Shown here piece after piece: positions 50,999-63,952 of a stretch of 64,000 nt of DNA (the first letter of the stretch is position 1; each line of letters starts with the position of its first letter). This stretch comes from Pagrus major. Taxonomy: Eukaryota > Chordata > Actinopteri > Spariformes > Sparidae. Where the stretch lies: NCBI RefSeq assembly GCF_040436345.1, contig NC_133232.1:4203001-4267000 (forward strand). Direction: 5' to 3'. A model generated the notes under the pieces. That model ran no database searches. It was not told where the DNA came from and saw only the letters and a program-made list of their open reading frames with translations. The position numbers were made by a program, and so were the translations under genes.

Positions 50999-51480
50999 GC
51001 TGCCACTCTCATTTAGCCTTGTAATCCTTAAAGAAAAATCTCTTTCCAGTGTCAAGTAGTTGCCCACTTTAGGCTTGAAAGGTAGCTTGATAGTGGTTGT
51101 AGCTTACATCCCTGTGGAGGTAGGTGTACTCACCTTTGATTCACAACAGGAAGAGTGCTTGATACTCACATACCCCCTTTTCACTGTTGTATTCCTTTAT
51201 GTTAACTGAAGTTAACCAAGTGATGGATGTTAAGATGCAACATAAGTTTCTTTGTAATGAAGCACTAAGTCACCGTGGGTAGTAATTTGTAAAAAAATAT
51301 GATTTAATGCATCCTCTCAATCTACTCTTGTTAATTCAGGCCTACAGGTTTAGTACAGCTATTTATTTCTGGTAATTTTGGCATGGAAAATGAATCCTAT
51401 CATTGATTAAAGAATTTATCATGCTGCATTTTATTTTTGTCAATACTGCACATTACAATAAATCATCAACAAGAATGCGA
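50999..51480 (+). terminator. immt: immt 3' untranslated region and polyadenylation signal
   Basis: Follows the TAG at 50996-50998. A canonical AATAAA lies at 51457-51462. Nothing else was recognised. Confidence 0.75.
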
Positions 51481-51589
51481 GTGGTAAACGTCTTAATTCC
51501 TCCCTTGCTACTGTTGAAAGGACTGCATTTCAAGTACTGAATATTCAAAGACAATCAGCTGCAGTTGAACAGCAGAATGTCAGTGTGTG

Positions 51590-52468
51590 CTACTGTCGTG
51601 GTCAAAAGTTTACATCCACTTGTAAAGAACCCGTGTTTCATGGCAGACTTGAGTTCCAATGAGTTCTCATTTTTCTGTGATGGAATGAGAGGAACACAAA
51701 CTACTTTGTCACAAAAAACATTCATGAAGTTTGGTTCAATATTGAGTTTATTAAAGCTCTTCTGAAAATGTGACCAAATGTGCTGGATCAAAAATATACA
51801 TACGGTAACTTGAAGGATCAATTTTGGTGATTATAGAAAGTTGTGTGACTCAAATGTTCTTTGTAGCATGGCCTCTTAACTTCAAGTGTCAAGTGATTCT
51901 GATTGACTTTTCATTAATAGGGCTTGTTTGATACACCCATTAGACTCAGCCACAAACACTACAATGGGAAAGTCTGAAGACCTCAGCACTGATCTGTAAA
52001 AGCACATTATTGATTTGAACAAGTCAGGAAAGGCACTTGGAGCAAATTCAAAGCAGTTACAGGTCCCAAGATCAACTGTACAAACAACTGTTTGTCAGTA
52101 TAAAGTGCATGGCACAGTTGTGTCACTGCCACCATCAGGAAGAAAACACAAACTATCACCTGCTGCTGAGAGAAAAGTGGTCAGGATGGTCACGAGTCAA
52201 CCAAAAACCACCAAAAAGCAAGTCTGCAATGAATTAAAAGCTGCTGGATACAGGCAACTGTCCACAATCAAGTGTTTTGCATCACCATGAGCTGAGAGGA
52301 TGCTGTGCAAGAAAGAAGCCCTTGCTCCAGACATGACACCTTAAAGCTTGATTGAAGTTTGCTGCTGATCACATGGACAAAGAAAAAACCTTCTGGAAGA
52401 AAACTCTGTGGTCAGATGAAACAAAGATTGAGTTGTTTGGCCACAATGAGCAACAATATGTTTGGATC
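51590..52468 (+). mobile_element. Tc1-like element, 5' half
   Basis: Starts with a terminal-repeat-like GTGGTCAAAAGTTTACATCC. An open but interrupted transposase follows: MGKSEDLSTDL, stop, then KHIIDLNKSGKALGA and RSTVQTTV (helix-turn-helix region), and later LWSDETKIELFGHNEQQYVW across frame breaks. It is cut off in the catalytic domain at about 52468. Several stops make it inactive. The 3' end of a similar element is at 56079-56345. Confidence 0.85.
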
Positions 52469-52596
52469 TTTTTAATAAGAACATTCTGGCATTTTCTGAG
52501 AAAGGGTAAATAACTAATTATTACATTAATGTAATTTATTTGAAGAGATTTCCAAGAAACATCCAAATGCTTTCTTCTGTACTATCATGTCATTTT

Positions 52597-52726
52597 AATT
52601 TCCAACTAGTTTCTGTCCCTTCAGCAGGCCAACAAATTAAAGTGTGTTGTTTCAGCTTAATGTCCAAAAATAAAAATTAAAAAATGTACTTGCCTGCAGC
52701 AGTCTGGCAGAAACTAGTTGGAAATT
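52597..52726. repeat. 130-bp foldback with perfect 19-bp inverted ends
   Basis: AATTTCCAACTAGTTTCTG at 52597-52615 is exactly reverse-complementary to 52708-52726. Related AACTAGTTTCTGC and GCAGAAACTA phrases recur near 55000-55045 and 55385-55450, indicating a local family. Confidence 0.8.
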
Positions 52727-55252
52727 AGGCTACAACAGTTCACTTCAATTTAGTGACCTCCTGAGGGAAAATTAAATGGAAACTTGTTGGAGATTAAATT
52801 TACATGATCAGCAGAAGTTAGGGGCTAAGATGCTTTGTGAATAACTTTTTTCTTTTCAGGATCTAGTCTTAATTTTCAGGAAAAAATCTTAGAAAACGTC
52901 ATTATTCTAAGAATTTTCTTAGGATTTCATCACCAGGAGCAACTCTCTGAACTAGGAGGATTCATGAACATGGCTTCCGCCTTCTTTCGTCCAGATCCAT
53001 GCATTACTCTGAGAAATTAACAAAAATGTTGAGAAGCGCTCTATCCCAGAATGTTCATGGATTGCCCTTTATCAAGATCCAAACCAAAAGTTAATGCAAT
53101 CTATTCTGGGCCCAGACCCATCCTCCCTCCAAGTTTTGTGGAAATTTGTTCTGTAGCTTTTGTGTAATCCTGCTGACAAACCAACCAACCAACAAACAAA
53201 ACTGACATGGCTGAAAACATCTTGGTGGAGGTGAAAATAGAACTGATAAGGCCAGGTTGCACAATGATTTTTTTTCTAAATTGGGACAGCAGGTGATTCA
53301 TTTATAAATCAGGAGGTCCCACAACACAGAGGTGCTTCTCACAGCTTTAAATTACGCTTCAAGTTTCACTGAATCTTGACTGCTTACTTGCTTACTTGAA
53401 TCATTTATTTACAAAGACCCAACATTTCCCCCACGAGCAAGCACTTGGCGACAGTGATAAAAACTCAGGAGCATGGTACGCTGTAACAAACAGGATTGGC
53501 TGTATTGTTTTCCAGGACATACCGCTCACCTCACCTTCCCTTACTGTGGCTGGGAAAAAGAAACCTCACAAAAGGACCTCTCTAGACTCAGTGTTTAGTG
53601 TGTCCGTTCTGGGCTAGTGTACAAACATGGCAGCGAAACACAGCGGACACGGTGGAAGAGGACCTGCTCCCTCTGTAGACTGCAGGCATTTTAAGATATG
53701 ACAACCCAACAATCTTAGTTAGATTAGTGATTTAGTTTCTACAAGATGTATCTCACTGGACCTTTAAGAAAGATGCAAAGTGTGCACAACACAAATGAAC
53801 ACAAAATATATGGGCACAAAATTCAGAAAACAAACAAGATAACATAACATAATATGCTGGACAGAAACACAAAAACCTTTTTAACAAAGTTTAATGATTT
53901 TAATGTCATAAAAGACAAAAGCCCAGCCAGTTACTTTCCTCTGAGAAGCCCAGAGACTGTTTATTGAAATGTATATCGTTGTGTAAAATAAATCCACACA
54001 TAACCTGAAATACATTATTTACTGTATGAACACTTTATTTGCAAAATTGGTTCAGACATCCCTCAAACGAATAAACAAACACCTGTCTGATACTCTGCAC
54101 ACACACAAAAAACATGATTCTTCTGAGTGACATAAATAACAACTTATCCAAACATACTCAGTTTGTATATTAAGATTCACATGTTCGTGCACAGACACCT
54201 TACAGATTAAAACATCCAACAAAAACATGTAACTTATTCAACCTCAACTCATCCTCTCTTCATATCAGTGCAGACTGTTGGCTTCACTGGATGGCTGTTG
54301 GGAGTGTTTTAGGCTGTTGGAGGGAGGACTGGCAGCAGTCATTGTAATGAAGGCAGCATGACATGCCATTAGATTATTCAGTAGTGCTCCAAGAAATCAC
54401 TATTTGTCCTTTGCAGCCTAAAAGGTGTGATCAGTGATATTCACTGTCTGTTTGCACAAAATGAGCAGAATATGGGAACAGCTGTTCACCTAATGCACCT
54501 TATGTGGAATGTCACTATATTTCAATGCGATCATCAGCACAACCCAACCAGAAACATGGATGATATCTTGTGTCTAGTGACTGTTCTCTCTGATCGAGTC
54601 ACCTTGTCTACACAGGCAGCACATCTGCTTCGAGGCCTGGTCACACCAGCATTTACACTGTGTCCAGTGGAGTGACATATGGAATGTTAAGGTTTTTTTT
54701 GCGCCAACTTCAACTTTGGTGAACCTTGACAGGCAAATTTATGCCAATAACCGCTAGCAAACAGCTCTGGCTGTTTTGACGGAGAGTCCACAAAAGACAG
54801 AGCTATCACAGCTGATTAGCTGTGTCGTAGAGTTTATGTAACTGCTCCACAGCAGGCTTGTAGACAGCTGTGAGACAGGAGTCATTGCGTTAACACTTCA
54901 TTGTACCTCAAAATGTATCGAAAATTACCCAAACATGATTTAATAATAATATTCAGCTATTTTCCAATGAGCAGTTAATAAACAGCTGGTGATTCCCAAC
55001 TAGTTTCTGCTTAACTTCCACAGGTCAGTCAATTGAATGTCTATCACTTCAGCAGATCAGTCCAACTTTGGAAAAAATTTCCTAAATGTCATTTTTTTAA
55101 AAGTTAGTCACCATAAATGCTAGTTTCCAACAAATACAACTAAATGTCACTCATTATATTTTGAGAAACCAATAGATTAGTAAATAAATTAATAACAGGA
55201 AAAAAGTTTATATTTTATATCATTGAAGTACCTGTGTATAATAACCATATGT

Positions 55253-55308
<56 letters not shown>

Positions 55309-55890
55309 GCCTGATTGCTGACTGTTGAATTGGCGAGAACGTAAGTGGTTACAAAATATACTTCAGTTTACTGACCTGCCGAAGTCGGGCAGAAACTAAA
55401 TGAAAATGTCATGATCAGCAGAAGTGAAGCAGAAACTACTTGGAAGTTTCCTGGAAATGTATTAAAGATATTACCAGCTATTATTTGAAATATCTGACCA
55501 TAGTTGAAAGTGAAAACATCAAACATTATGTGTGTGATGCATTTGATGACACAATAATACCATCTCTACTGGAGATAATGCCACAGAAAGAATCAGGGAT
55601 TGTGGAGGAACACAGTATTTCCCTTGCCCCTTAATATATGTAAGGGGCCCAATTGTACTGATAGCAATGTTAACACTGACACTGTTTTGTATTTTAGTTT
55701 GTCCATCTTGGTCTTCATCCACAGCCATGTTAATGCCACACATCAGTTCATGCAAACATTGCCTACAGGTTTCCACTCTGGTCCATTGTGTTATAGAAGG
55801 AGAACATGAGTAGTCCAACAATACATTTCCTAACCCTTATCCTGACCCAACAGTGGCCTTGACTTGGTTCTGTACTGTTGAGAGTTTTGA
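52727..55890. other. immt-fgf intergenic region
   Basis: Short open frames without support, repeat fragments related to the 52597 foldback, and a microsatellite. I see no gene. The 3' untranslated region of the FGF gene must occupy the right end. Confidence 0.5.
55251..55312. repeat. (GT)n(GA)n compound microsatellite
   Basis: A short GT run is followed by about 20 GA units. Confidence 0.95.
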
Positions 55891-55899
55891 TATTAAACT

Positions 55900-58800
55900 T
55901 CATATCCTGGGAAGAAAGTGTGTCATGGTCATAGAGGGTGTGACCCGGTTGCCTCTCTTGGTTTTGCCAGTTTTGCTGAGGCCGATGTACATGCCAGGGT
56001 AGACTGCTGACTCATAAGCATTATAGTTGTTGGCCAGGAGATTCTCCTTGAACTTGGATTCATCATTGTAGTGGCCCTGAGGGAAAGGAGGATAACAAAT
56101 TTAGCTCAACTTCACCGATTCTGTCAAGAGGAGTGGTTAAAAATTCAGCCAGAGGACGACCAGAAACTTGTGGATGGCTATCAAGAGCAGCTAACTGAGG
56201 TGGAAATGGCCAAGAGACATTTAACCAAACATTTAACCAACACATTTTCAGGAGACCTGTAATAAATTCATTACTGAACCAAACTTCATGAAGGTTTTTT
56301 GTGACAAAGTAGTTTGTGTTCCACTCATTCCATCACAGAAACACAAGAGCTTGAGTGGTGACCAGATGGAGAGTGTGTCTAGTCGAGTAAGTTTTTCCAT
56401 TGTGTAATGTTTGTGTTGTTCTTTGCTTTCCAGTTCATGAGGATAGTTTTCTTGATGATATTTAGGGCTATAAGTGTAGTTTACTGTTTGATTTGGTCAG
56501 GTCAGTTGTTGGTGTGTCGCCTAATAAACAGAATGAAGGGGATAAAGGGATGTGGCAGCCCAGGAAGACAGAAAATTAGTCTGTGATTTTTTTTCCAAAA
56601 TTGTTGAAGGGCGTGCAGCGTGAGAAGACATGAAAGTAACTATCAGGGTTGTTTTGAGTGCAGTTTTCTGGTGTGAATGGTAAATGTTCTGGGATGAGAT
56701 TTAATAGATTGGCTGAGAAATGGTAAATCTAAGATCAAAATGTTGTTACAAACTGTTTGTTCCACATCTAAGCAAGTGTTTCCTGATTTGTGTTTTTCCA
56801 GGAGAGTTTGGAGGTCATTGAGTCCTTTTGCAGCCATGATTGTGTCCTTACATGTGTTGCCGTGTTTTTAAATTTTTATGAGAGATTTTTAATAATTGTG
56901 AAAAAACATGCTGGTTATAAAATGAATAACTTAATGTTGCATTAGTTAATTGAACACAAAATCATTTTGTCATTTGAAAACTTAAACATCCTGCCATTTT
57001 GTAGAAAATGAATGAAATGTTTTATAGAAATGGTTTCAGATGGAAAACCTTATTCTGAATGTCAATACATGTAACTTTGTGATCTTTTGTATCAAATCCT
57101 GTTCCAAAGACAAGACAGTTCTTAAACATTTAGAAAGGAAACAGAAATTCTCCAAGTGCCGTATACAGAATTCCTAGGAATTAATGCAGATGTAAGATTG
57201 AATTGGGGAAACATATTCAATGCAAGAGGTCCATTTAATACTGTGGGGAAGAACAATAGATGAAACGGTAGACAGGCCAAAAACCCTGGGAAAGGATGTG
57301 GTATGGAGGTGTTTGTTAAATTCATTGAATGCATTTGATAAACACAAATGATGATCTAAGGATAGATGCATGTTGAGACATGTATAAGTATCATGCCTTT
57401 CTGGGTAAAAAACTGTGTAACTATTTTCCACTCAGATGCTGTTACACTCTTACAACCCAGTGTTCATCCAATGCTAATCACACTTGTTGCTTGCTGGGAA
57501 ATAAGGGAAATAATAATTTCACACACACACACACACACAGGTACGTGCTTGCATAAGAAAAACGGTGTGTGTATATACATATACTAAGAACAAGAATGAC
57601 AGCAATTCTAAACAGAGTGAACGGCCGTGTGTTATGGCACTGTTCTCTAGCTGCAGATCTGCCATCATATATGTTCTCCCTTCAGACAGCTGCAGGGATT
57701 TGATAAGAGTAGGAGGGTTTCACATGCACATAAAAATGCTATGGACAACAGATACCATAAAAATCACTCATATCCATTCATAGATATAGTACAGACTGAT
57801 TTAATGCACAGGTTGGATGGGAAGTGTTTAATTAAAATAGTTTATTTTATTTAATTGCTGTGTTTTACAGGGTTTGCGTCCAGTTTGAGATCAAGAGTGA
57901 TTTGTTTTTAATTTATGTAACGTAAGTAAGTCAATGTACATAAATGATGAAACTTACTTATGTCACATGAGAGGTGTGACATATGTCACATGTCATGCGC
58001 TGCGTCACTTACGTAACCTACATTACAGGACTTAATGTAGTTATATTACCCCAACTATGATCTTACCTAACCAAGTAGTTTTTGTGCCTAACAGTGAAAA
58101 AGTCATACTATGTCATAATATGTGAAGTGTTTGTCAGCAAGATTTATTTTTAAAGTGTAACTGGATGTTGTGTATTAAGTATTATTGCTAATTTGACCCA
58201 TCACATACAAAACTGAAACTAGAGGGGTGGGTAGCAGGACTGTAGCCAGAACTGTAAAAACGACTGAGGTCATGTCCCCCACCCCAGCACAGACATCAAG
58301 AACACTTTGAAGACTATAAATCTGTGCATTTCTCTGCATTTGAGTGAACCAATAATTGTTTATGAAGTAATATCAGTGCCAGCAAATAGATGAAAATTGG
58401 ACTCAAATTCTAACAGAAGAAGAAGAAAAGTAACAAATATGGCCAATTTTGACTTAAATTTATTAAAATTACTGACGTCGGTAACACTTTATCATAACCA
58501 TCATTAATAAATGATAAATTTATAGCTTATTAGATTTAGTTAAGTAATTCATTATAAATCAATTGCAAAGGTTAAAAACATCAGTTGCAACTCTCTAATG
58601 GCCATCCAAATAAAGTTTATAAATGAACTACACAGTAATATTAACCATTTTCACAGTATTATGAACATCAATTGTAACTTTCCAATAAACAGTTGCTAAT
58701 AAATAGTTTATAAAGCATTTCATTGCTTTTAACAGTGAAAAAACTATGAACAAAATTTTCATTAACTATAAACTTGCATTTTTTGTATCATATATAATTG

Positions 58801-61800
58801 TTTATTTTAATGATATGACAGATATTATAAAGTGTTACCAAATATATATATGAAGGTATCAAAGACCCGGAAAAAAATACCGCGGACATGACCTCAGCGT
58901 GAGTAGAGACTGACCGAGCTGCTGTATTTGAGTTGGGAGTGAAAACATCTTGACATTTGACGCCAACAGCAGTTTACAGTACAGTATAAAGATATGGAAT
59001 AGTGCAATGCTTGTCACAACCCCACCTGTGCTACAGTACTAAGACATGTAGGAATCGGTGACCCTCACCAGGCACATTCCGGCATGAAGATGATGTAGTT
59101 TGACACCAGAATCAATATACTTGTTGTGGAAAACATCTGCACAAAAAGCTTTGCAGAAACTCTGATAATCTAAGTTCAGTTCAAACATTGAGTCATCAAA
59201 TTAGTAAGCCATGACCAGTTCTTACCGAACCATAGAGTTTCCCTTTGTCGCTCATGGCAATGAACAGACCGCTCCTCACCCCATATAGCGTCACCACTCC
59301 TCTCTCCACTGGGGAAATTTCTAGAAGGCCTGGGATGAAACATGAACATGATCAGCAGCAGATACAATACATCAAAAAAGGAAAAGCTGAACAAAAGGGA
59401 ACAGTAATGATAGTTAATAAAACAGGAAAAGCAGAAAGTGACAGATTAATCCTAATGTATTCAGTTACTTAGATTGCACAGATGATACACTGAATATATA
59501 TTTTTACACTTTAAAGCATCATTTAAGTCATTTTTGTGATTCTTTGTATGTGTATGTGTAAGCCTCACCAAATGCTCCAATTTCACTGGATTGATTTTTT
59601 TCAATACAATCCATGAATGAACTGGGAGGGCCTAAGTTAGTTAGTTAGTTGATATAGAATGATTCAGTGATTGAACTGGAAAAATGAAGTGTTTTGGGGG
59701 GTAAACCAAATTATTACCTTTACAAAAGATGCATATTCATGCCCTAAACGGTGAACACAATTTGGCAAAATATCTCTTTACTGTCAAATACAGACTCAGT
59801 GACCACTGTCTAGCCATAGAGAAAAGAACACAGAAGTCCAACAGGGGAAAGAGTTTGTGGTAACTGCATGGCAGGTGAGGTAGAGACAGCGATGCACTTC
59901 CTCTTTAAATGTAGCAAATAGAATAATTTAAGAGAACACTTTAAAAATGTGACTTTTTAATGCTCAAATTCACAGAATTAGATGACAATCTTGTTTTCAT
60001 TTCGGCGTCCATGTTAACAGGTTAGTGCAGCCACACTGCTAGCGTGACATACGGTTCTCTGCAAAAATAGACCTGTAGACTCCATGTAAACAGACAGGGC
60101 CGCAGCAGCTCAGCAAAGCAGCCATACACTAAACAAGCAGCCAGTGAGGACGAAGCGTTAACCATGAGTGTAGGCATGATTTGACACTGAGAAAGCCCCT
60201 CTTTGCTAAGAATAACAACAAAAGAACAACAATAATCATTTTCAGTGTGGTCTCAGACCTTTAGACCCTGTCTTGTTTGTCTGTTAGTCAGATACTCTAG
60301 AAGTACACAAACTGAGAAACACATGATACACATAGTGACAGAAAATATAGAGTAACACGCAAGTACTGTGAACAAATGAACAAAGAAAGAAAGAAAGAAT
60401 AAGACACTCTGCCTCCCTGTTGTTCACGTGAGCTCTGACTGAGCTGAAAGTGGGGGTGCATCAGGTCAGAGGAGAGAGAGCAGCAGGCCTGACTGACAGA
60501 GGTCAAGAGGCAGCTTACAGCTCTCTATTTTTACATTTCAAGGTCCGAGCCTTCAGGTGAGCACTTTAGAAAAGGGAGAGAAGAGGAGGAGGGAAAGAAA
60601 TCCCACTATAGAGGTATGCCGTCTTTTATATCATTAAAAACAATACCGTGTTGTATAAAGACGTTTCATTTGTACTAGCTAGCTTAAAATAAAATGAAGT
60701 ATGGCAGATGGCACTGACTGAGCAGGAAAAGGGGAGGTGCACCACATAGTGGGGTCTGCAGTTATAGATCTACACAGGTTGAGACATTTGGTTCAGGCTG
60801 GTGGAGTGAGGGAGGTGCACACCTCATTCCGTGCTGTCGTGCAGGGATGACGCCAAGGCCTGAAACAACTGGAAGGCTCAAGGCTGTTTCATTAGTGTAT
60901 TGTTGTGTGCTGTCAGGTTTTAATGTGTGGCATTTGTTTTCATGCCATATAGTCCCTTTCACACATGCACTGTAACTCTGGTTTTATCCAGAGTTTACCC
61001 AGAGGAGCTGTATGTGTGAACACAAATGTCTTATATGCCCCAGATGTTACCCTGCCAGCTGCCTAGTCCTCCGGGTTAACCACATGTGTGAATAGAGCAG
61101 ACAATTGTCCCGGGAGAATTCACAGCGAGCGAGTGGGGGTGTCGATGACGTGTTAGCTTCTGTGTCAGCGCTGGTTTAATCAGCTGTAACACATATCCAA
61201 ATGTACACAGGGACACGTGAAAATGGTGTTTAACTGCTCATTGTCAAAGTTCTGCGAAACATCTGGCCAGAATATTTCCCCGCTCGGTCTCTCGTGCTTC
61301 TCTCGTTCACGCTGCTGCTGGACATAGATCCAACATTCTGCAGCTTTCTTTCTACAGTGGGATCTTTGTGGACGGAGTGTAGCTTACTCTTCTCTGCTTG
61401 CCTGTCTATTATTTTCCACTCTTTCATCCACATTGCGGATATGTCCAAATGCATAGTATTAATATCAATGCAAAAACAGTCATCATTACAGAGCAGTCTG
61501 TAGCCTACTACCCAGGCGTGGTGTGTGCTGCATGTGTGAACAGGCAACTGTGGACAGTATCCTGATCTGATTCTCCAGATATATTCCAGGGTTCATATGT
61601 GAAAGGGGCTTATGTAGGTGCATAAAGGCAGGTGTATGATACAGGTCTCAGTTCAGTTTGAGAAGAGTGAAAGTTTTCAAAACTGAGCACATCTGGCAGC
61701 ATTGTCCGCGAGTAAGTTGTTAAGCTGCCACACTGCATTTGAGAGAGAAGTTAACGTCAGGATGAACTCTTTGGACGTTTCTTATCAAATAAGTTTGTGT

Positions 61801-63952
61801 GTATCCTGATGAGTTAGCATTAAGGTTTCATTGCAATAAAGTTGAATTGTGTGTTATTGTACTTTGAGAAACCAGTCAGGATATAACATTTTTTGCAATG
61901 TGCAGTAAGTACGGTTGTTGTAATGAGCTGTTGAGCTGCCCGTCTCTGCTTTATTCTCGTTTAAAGACTAATTCCAGTGACATGCAGGGCTGCTGGTCTA
62001 GCTCTGGTAAAGCACACAAGTAAATGTATGTGTATTTGAGCTTTGGTGGAAGTTAATGTGTATGTGTTGTAGAAAACGTGTGTGCAGGCTCGTTTTTTGA
62101 GGGAGGATTCTTTTTGTTGACAACGTGGAGCTGCTTAGTCTTCTGTTCGGATTGTCATTGGGCTTTGAATACCTTCATCTTGTCTGAACACTGACATCTG
62201 AATATTTTACTGTTCCATGGGGTAGGAACCAAATCAAAGGAAAGTGAACTAATCAATTTTATTTGCACCTTTCCCTGAGATTACATTTTTGCTGGATCCA
62301 AAACTGAGGATAACTGGTATGTTTAAAGAGGACCATGGTTCAATGATAGAAACCCAAGACTTATTTAAAACTGATAACCTTAAAGGAAAGTAAGAATTTC
62401 AAAGTGGGAAACCAAAGATAGTTAAGAACTGGCATCGAGTGTTTTCTCTGTTCAGTTTTTATTTCTTATTGATATATGAATTTCTTTGGTTGCATATTGT
62501 AATATTATTCCTTTAGATACTAAACCTAGGACCAGCAGCATAGATTCCCTATCTAAGGGAAATGTTAAAGGTTAAAGTGTTACAGTAACATTAACTCTAA
62601 AATAGTAAAGTAAGAAGTGTATCAGTGTGTGATTCCTTAACTCTCATACTGACATAGTTTTCAACCAGTCCATAAATTAAATTTATTTACAGCTTTTGGT
62701 TTTTCCAGTCCTGCTAACTCTCACACATCAATATTTAGACTCAACTAATTCACACATGCTCTGATGCTACACATCTATTTTTTCACAGCAATTTTTTTTA
62801 ATTGCAAATGTATTGCTGATAACTGCACAAAAAGTGCACAGACAGCCAAGCATCAGCGTCTCTCCCTCTTCTCTGCACCACAGTGCACTCAGGCAAGAGG
62901 AACATTGGGTTGCTATGGTTACATGGACGTTCCCTGTCGCTCTGAAACTTTTTTATGACTATAATAAGAGAATAAGAGGTTATTAAGATAGCATGCCTAT
63001 GCAGAATCATAAATGTCCACAGATACCCTGGATAGGTTTGAAGCACAATCTGACATTCTTGTCCCTGGAACATTGTAATTAATGTTGCTCCATCATTGAA
63101 ACCGACCAATCACATTTTTGTAATGTCATAGCTTAGCAACTCGGGGAAGAAGACCGGAAAAATTAACATGTGGGAGTAGTAATCCTTTCAAACACATGTT
63201 TAATGCTGTGAAAGGGGCTATTTGAACCCAAACCATGTTTTTCTGAACCTAGCCAAGTATTTTTGTCTCAAGTTTTTCAGTTCCCTAAACCTAACCAAAA
63301 AGCGACAGAAAACTGAAAAGAAAAAAATTAATAATAAGAAATTAATAACTGAAATTAGTGTAAAAACAATAAGTGAACAGTATAAAAATATGTTACGAAT
63401 GTGGTTGTCGTCGTCGTTATGATGTTACAGGAACAACGCCAACATGACTCACAAAGCAACTGTGTGATTGGTCAGTTTTTCATAATCCACTCATGAATCA
63501 TTGGTTGCATGGCCCTTACTTGATTTAAATTCTCTCTCAAGTTACTGAAGTCTTGATATTTTCATTTTTCTTAACATAAAATAATTTGGACACAAGCTGG
63601 CTATGACCAGTTACTTTCCTGATTTACATGGATATAAACAGGGAATGTCAAAAAACTTACTGTATCTGTTTTCATTATGCACGCCTGTGATCTTCCCATT
63701 TGGTAAAACCTGAATGTGGAAGCCGATGCCAACATTACAGTAAAGCCTTCTTAGTCTCTTTATCCCCAGCAGGTATTCTCCATCTCTTGCTGTCACCTCC
63801 CTTTTGTCCCAAGAGCTGCTGCTGGCCCAAAGCAATGACCCGGCATTGCGCAGGGTTTGTCTCTTACTGCTGATGACTGGGAGAGGAGCAAAGAAGCTAC
63901 ATAGAAGGATCCCATACAAGAGCAGAGGTAGTTTGGACCTTGATGATGACAT
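55900..63952 (-). CDS. fgf4: fibroblast growth factor, FGF4/6 subfamily (fgf4-like)
   Basis: Three exons: 63952-63661, 59329-59226 (104 nt, the usual size of FGF exon 2) and 56076-55900, all GT-AG, giving 190 aa from the ATG at 63952. An upstream in-frame ATG at 63991 would give 203 aa. FGF4-type ligands are secreted, heparan-sulfate-dependent activators of FGF receptors in limb/fin and mesoderm development. A hydrophobic signal segment (residues about 7-27) precedes a short variable region. The beta-trefoil core starts at [20 protein letters not shown]. It continues with [40 protein letters not shown] and [11 protein letters not shown], ending THFLPRI. PVERGVV and [15 protein letters not shown] fit FGF4 better than FGF6, but the paralogue name is an inference. 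Odd point: NDESKF has serine where family members have cysteine. Confidence 0.85.
56079..56345 (+). mobile_element. Tc1-like transposase 3' fragment abutting fgf exon 3
   Basis: The plus strand reads [18 protein letters not shown] and [19 protein letters not shown], the C-terminal end of a Tc1 transposase, then a 3' end resembling the inverted start of the 51590 element. The match may begin within about 3-10 nt of the minus-strand acceptor of fgf exon 3 (AG at 56078-56077). Confidence 0.85.
57521..57540. repeat. short (CA)n tract
   Basis: About nine CA units in fgf intron 2. Confidence 0.9.
58482..58840. mobile_element. MITE with GGTAACACTTTA termini
   Basis: Starts GGTAACACTTTATCATAACC and ends TATTATAAAGTGTTACC, an inverted terminal pair around about 330 bp of AT-rich sequence. 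It is a common fish non-autonomous DNA element type. In fgf intron 2. Confidence 0.75.
60951..61613 (-). mobile_element. Harbinger/PIF-like non-autonomous element
   Basis: Ends GTCCCTTTCACACATGC and ATATGTGAAAGGGGCT are inverted terminal repeats. The minus strand between them carries degenerate Harbinger transposase text (SQNFDNEQ, then [10 protein letters not shown] and SLAVNS in shifted frames), homologous to 39062-39389. In fgf intron 1. Confidence 0.7.
61640..63600. other. fgf intron 1, distal part
   Basis: About 2 kb with no recognised gene. Intron 1 of developmental FGF genes can hold enhancers, but nothing decisive is visible by eye. Confidence 0.4.

Noticed and set aside
61230-61547. 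105-codon minus-strand frame
   Set aside because: An out-of-frame reading of a Harbinger-like element, not a gene.
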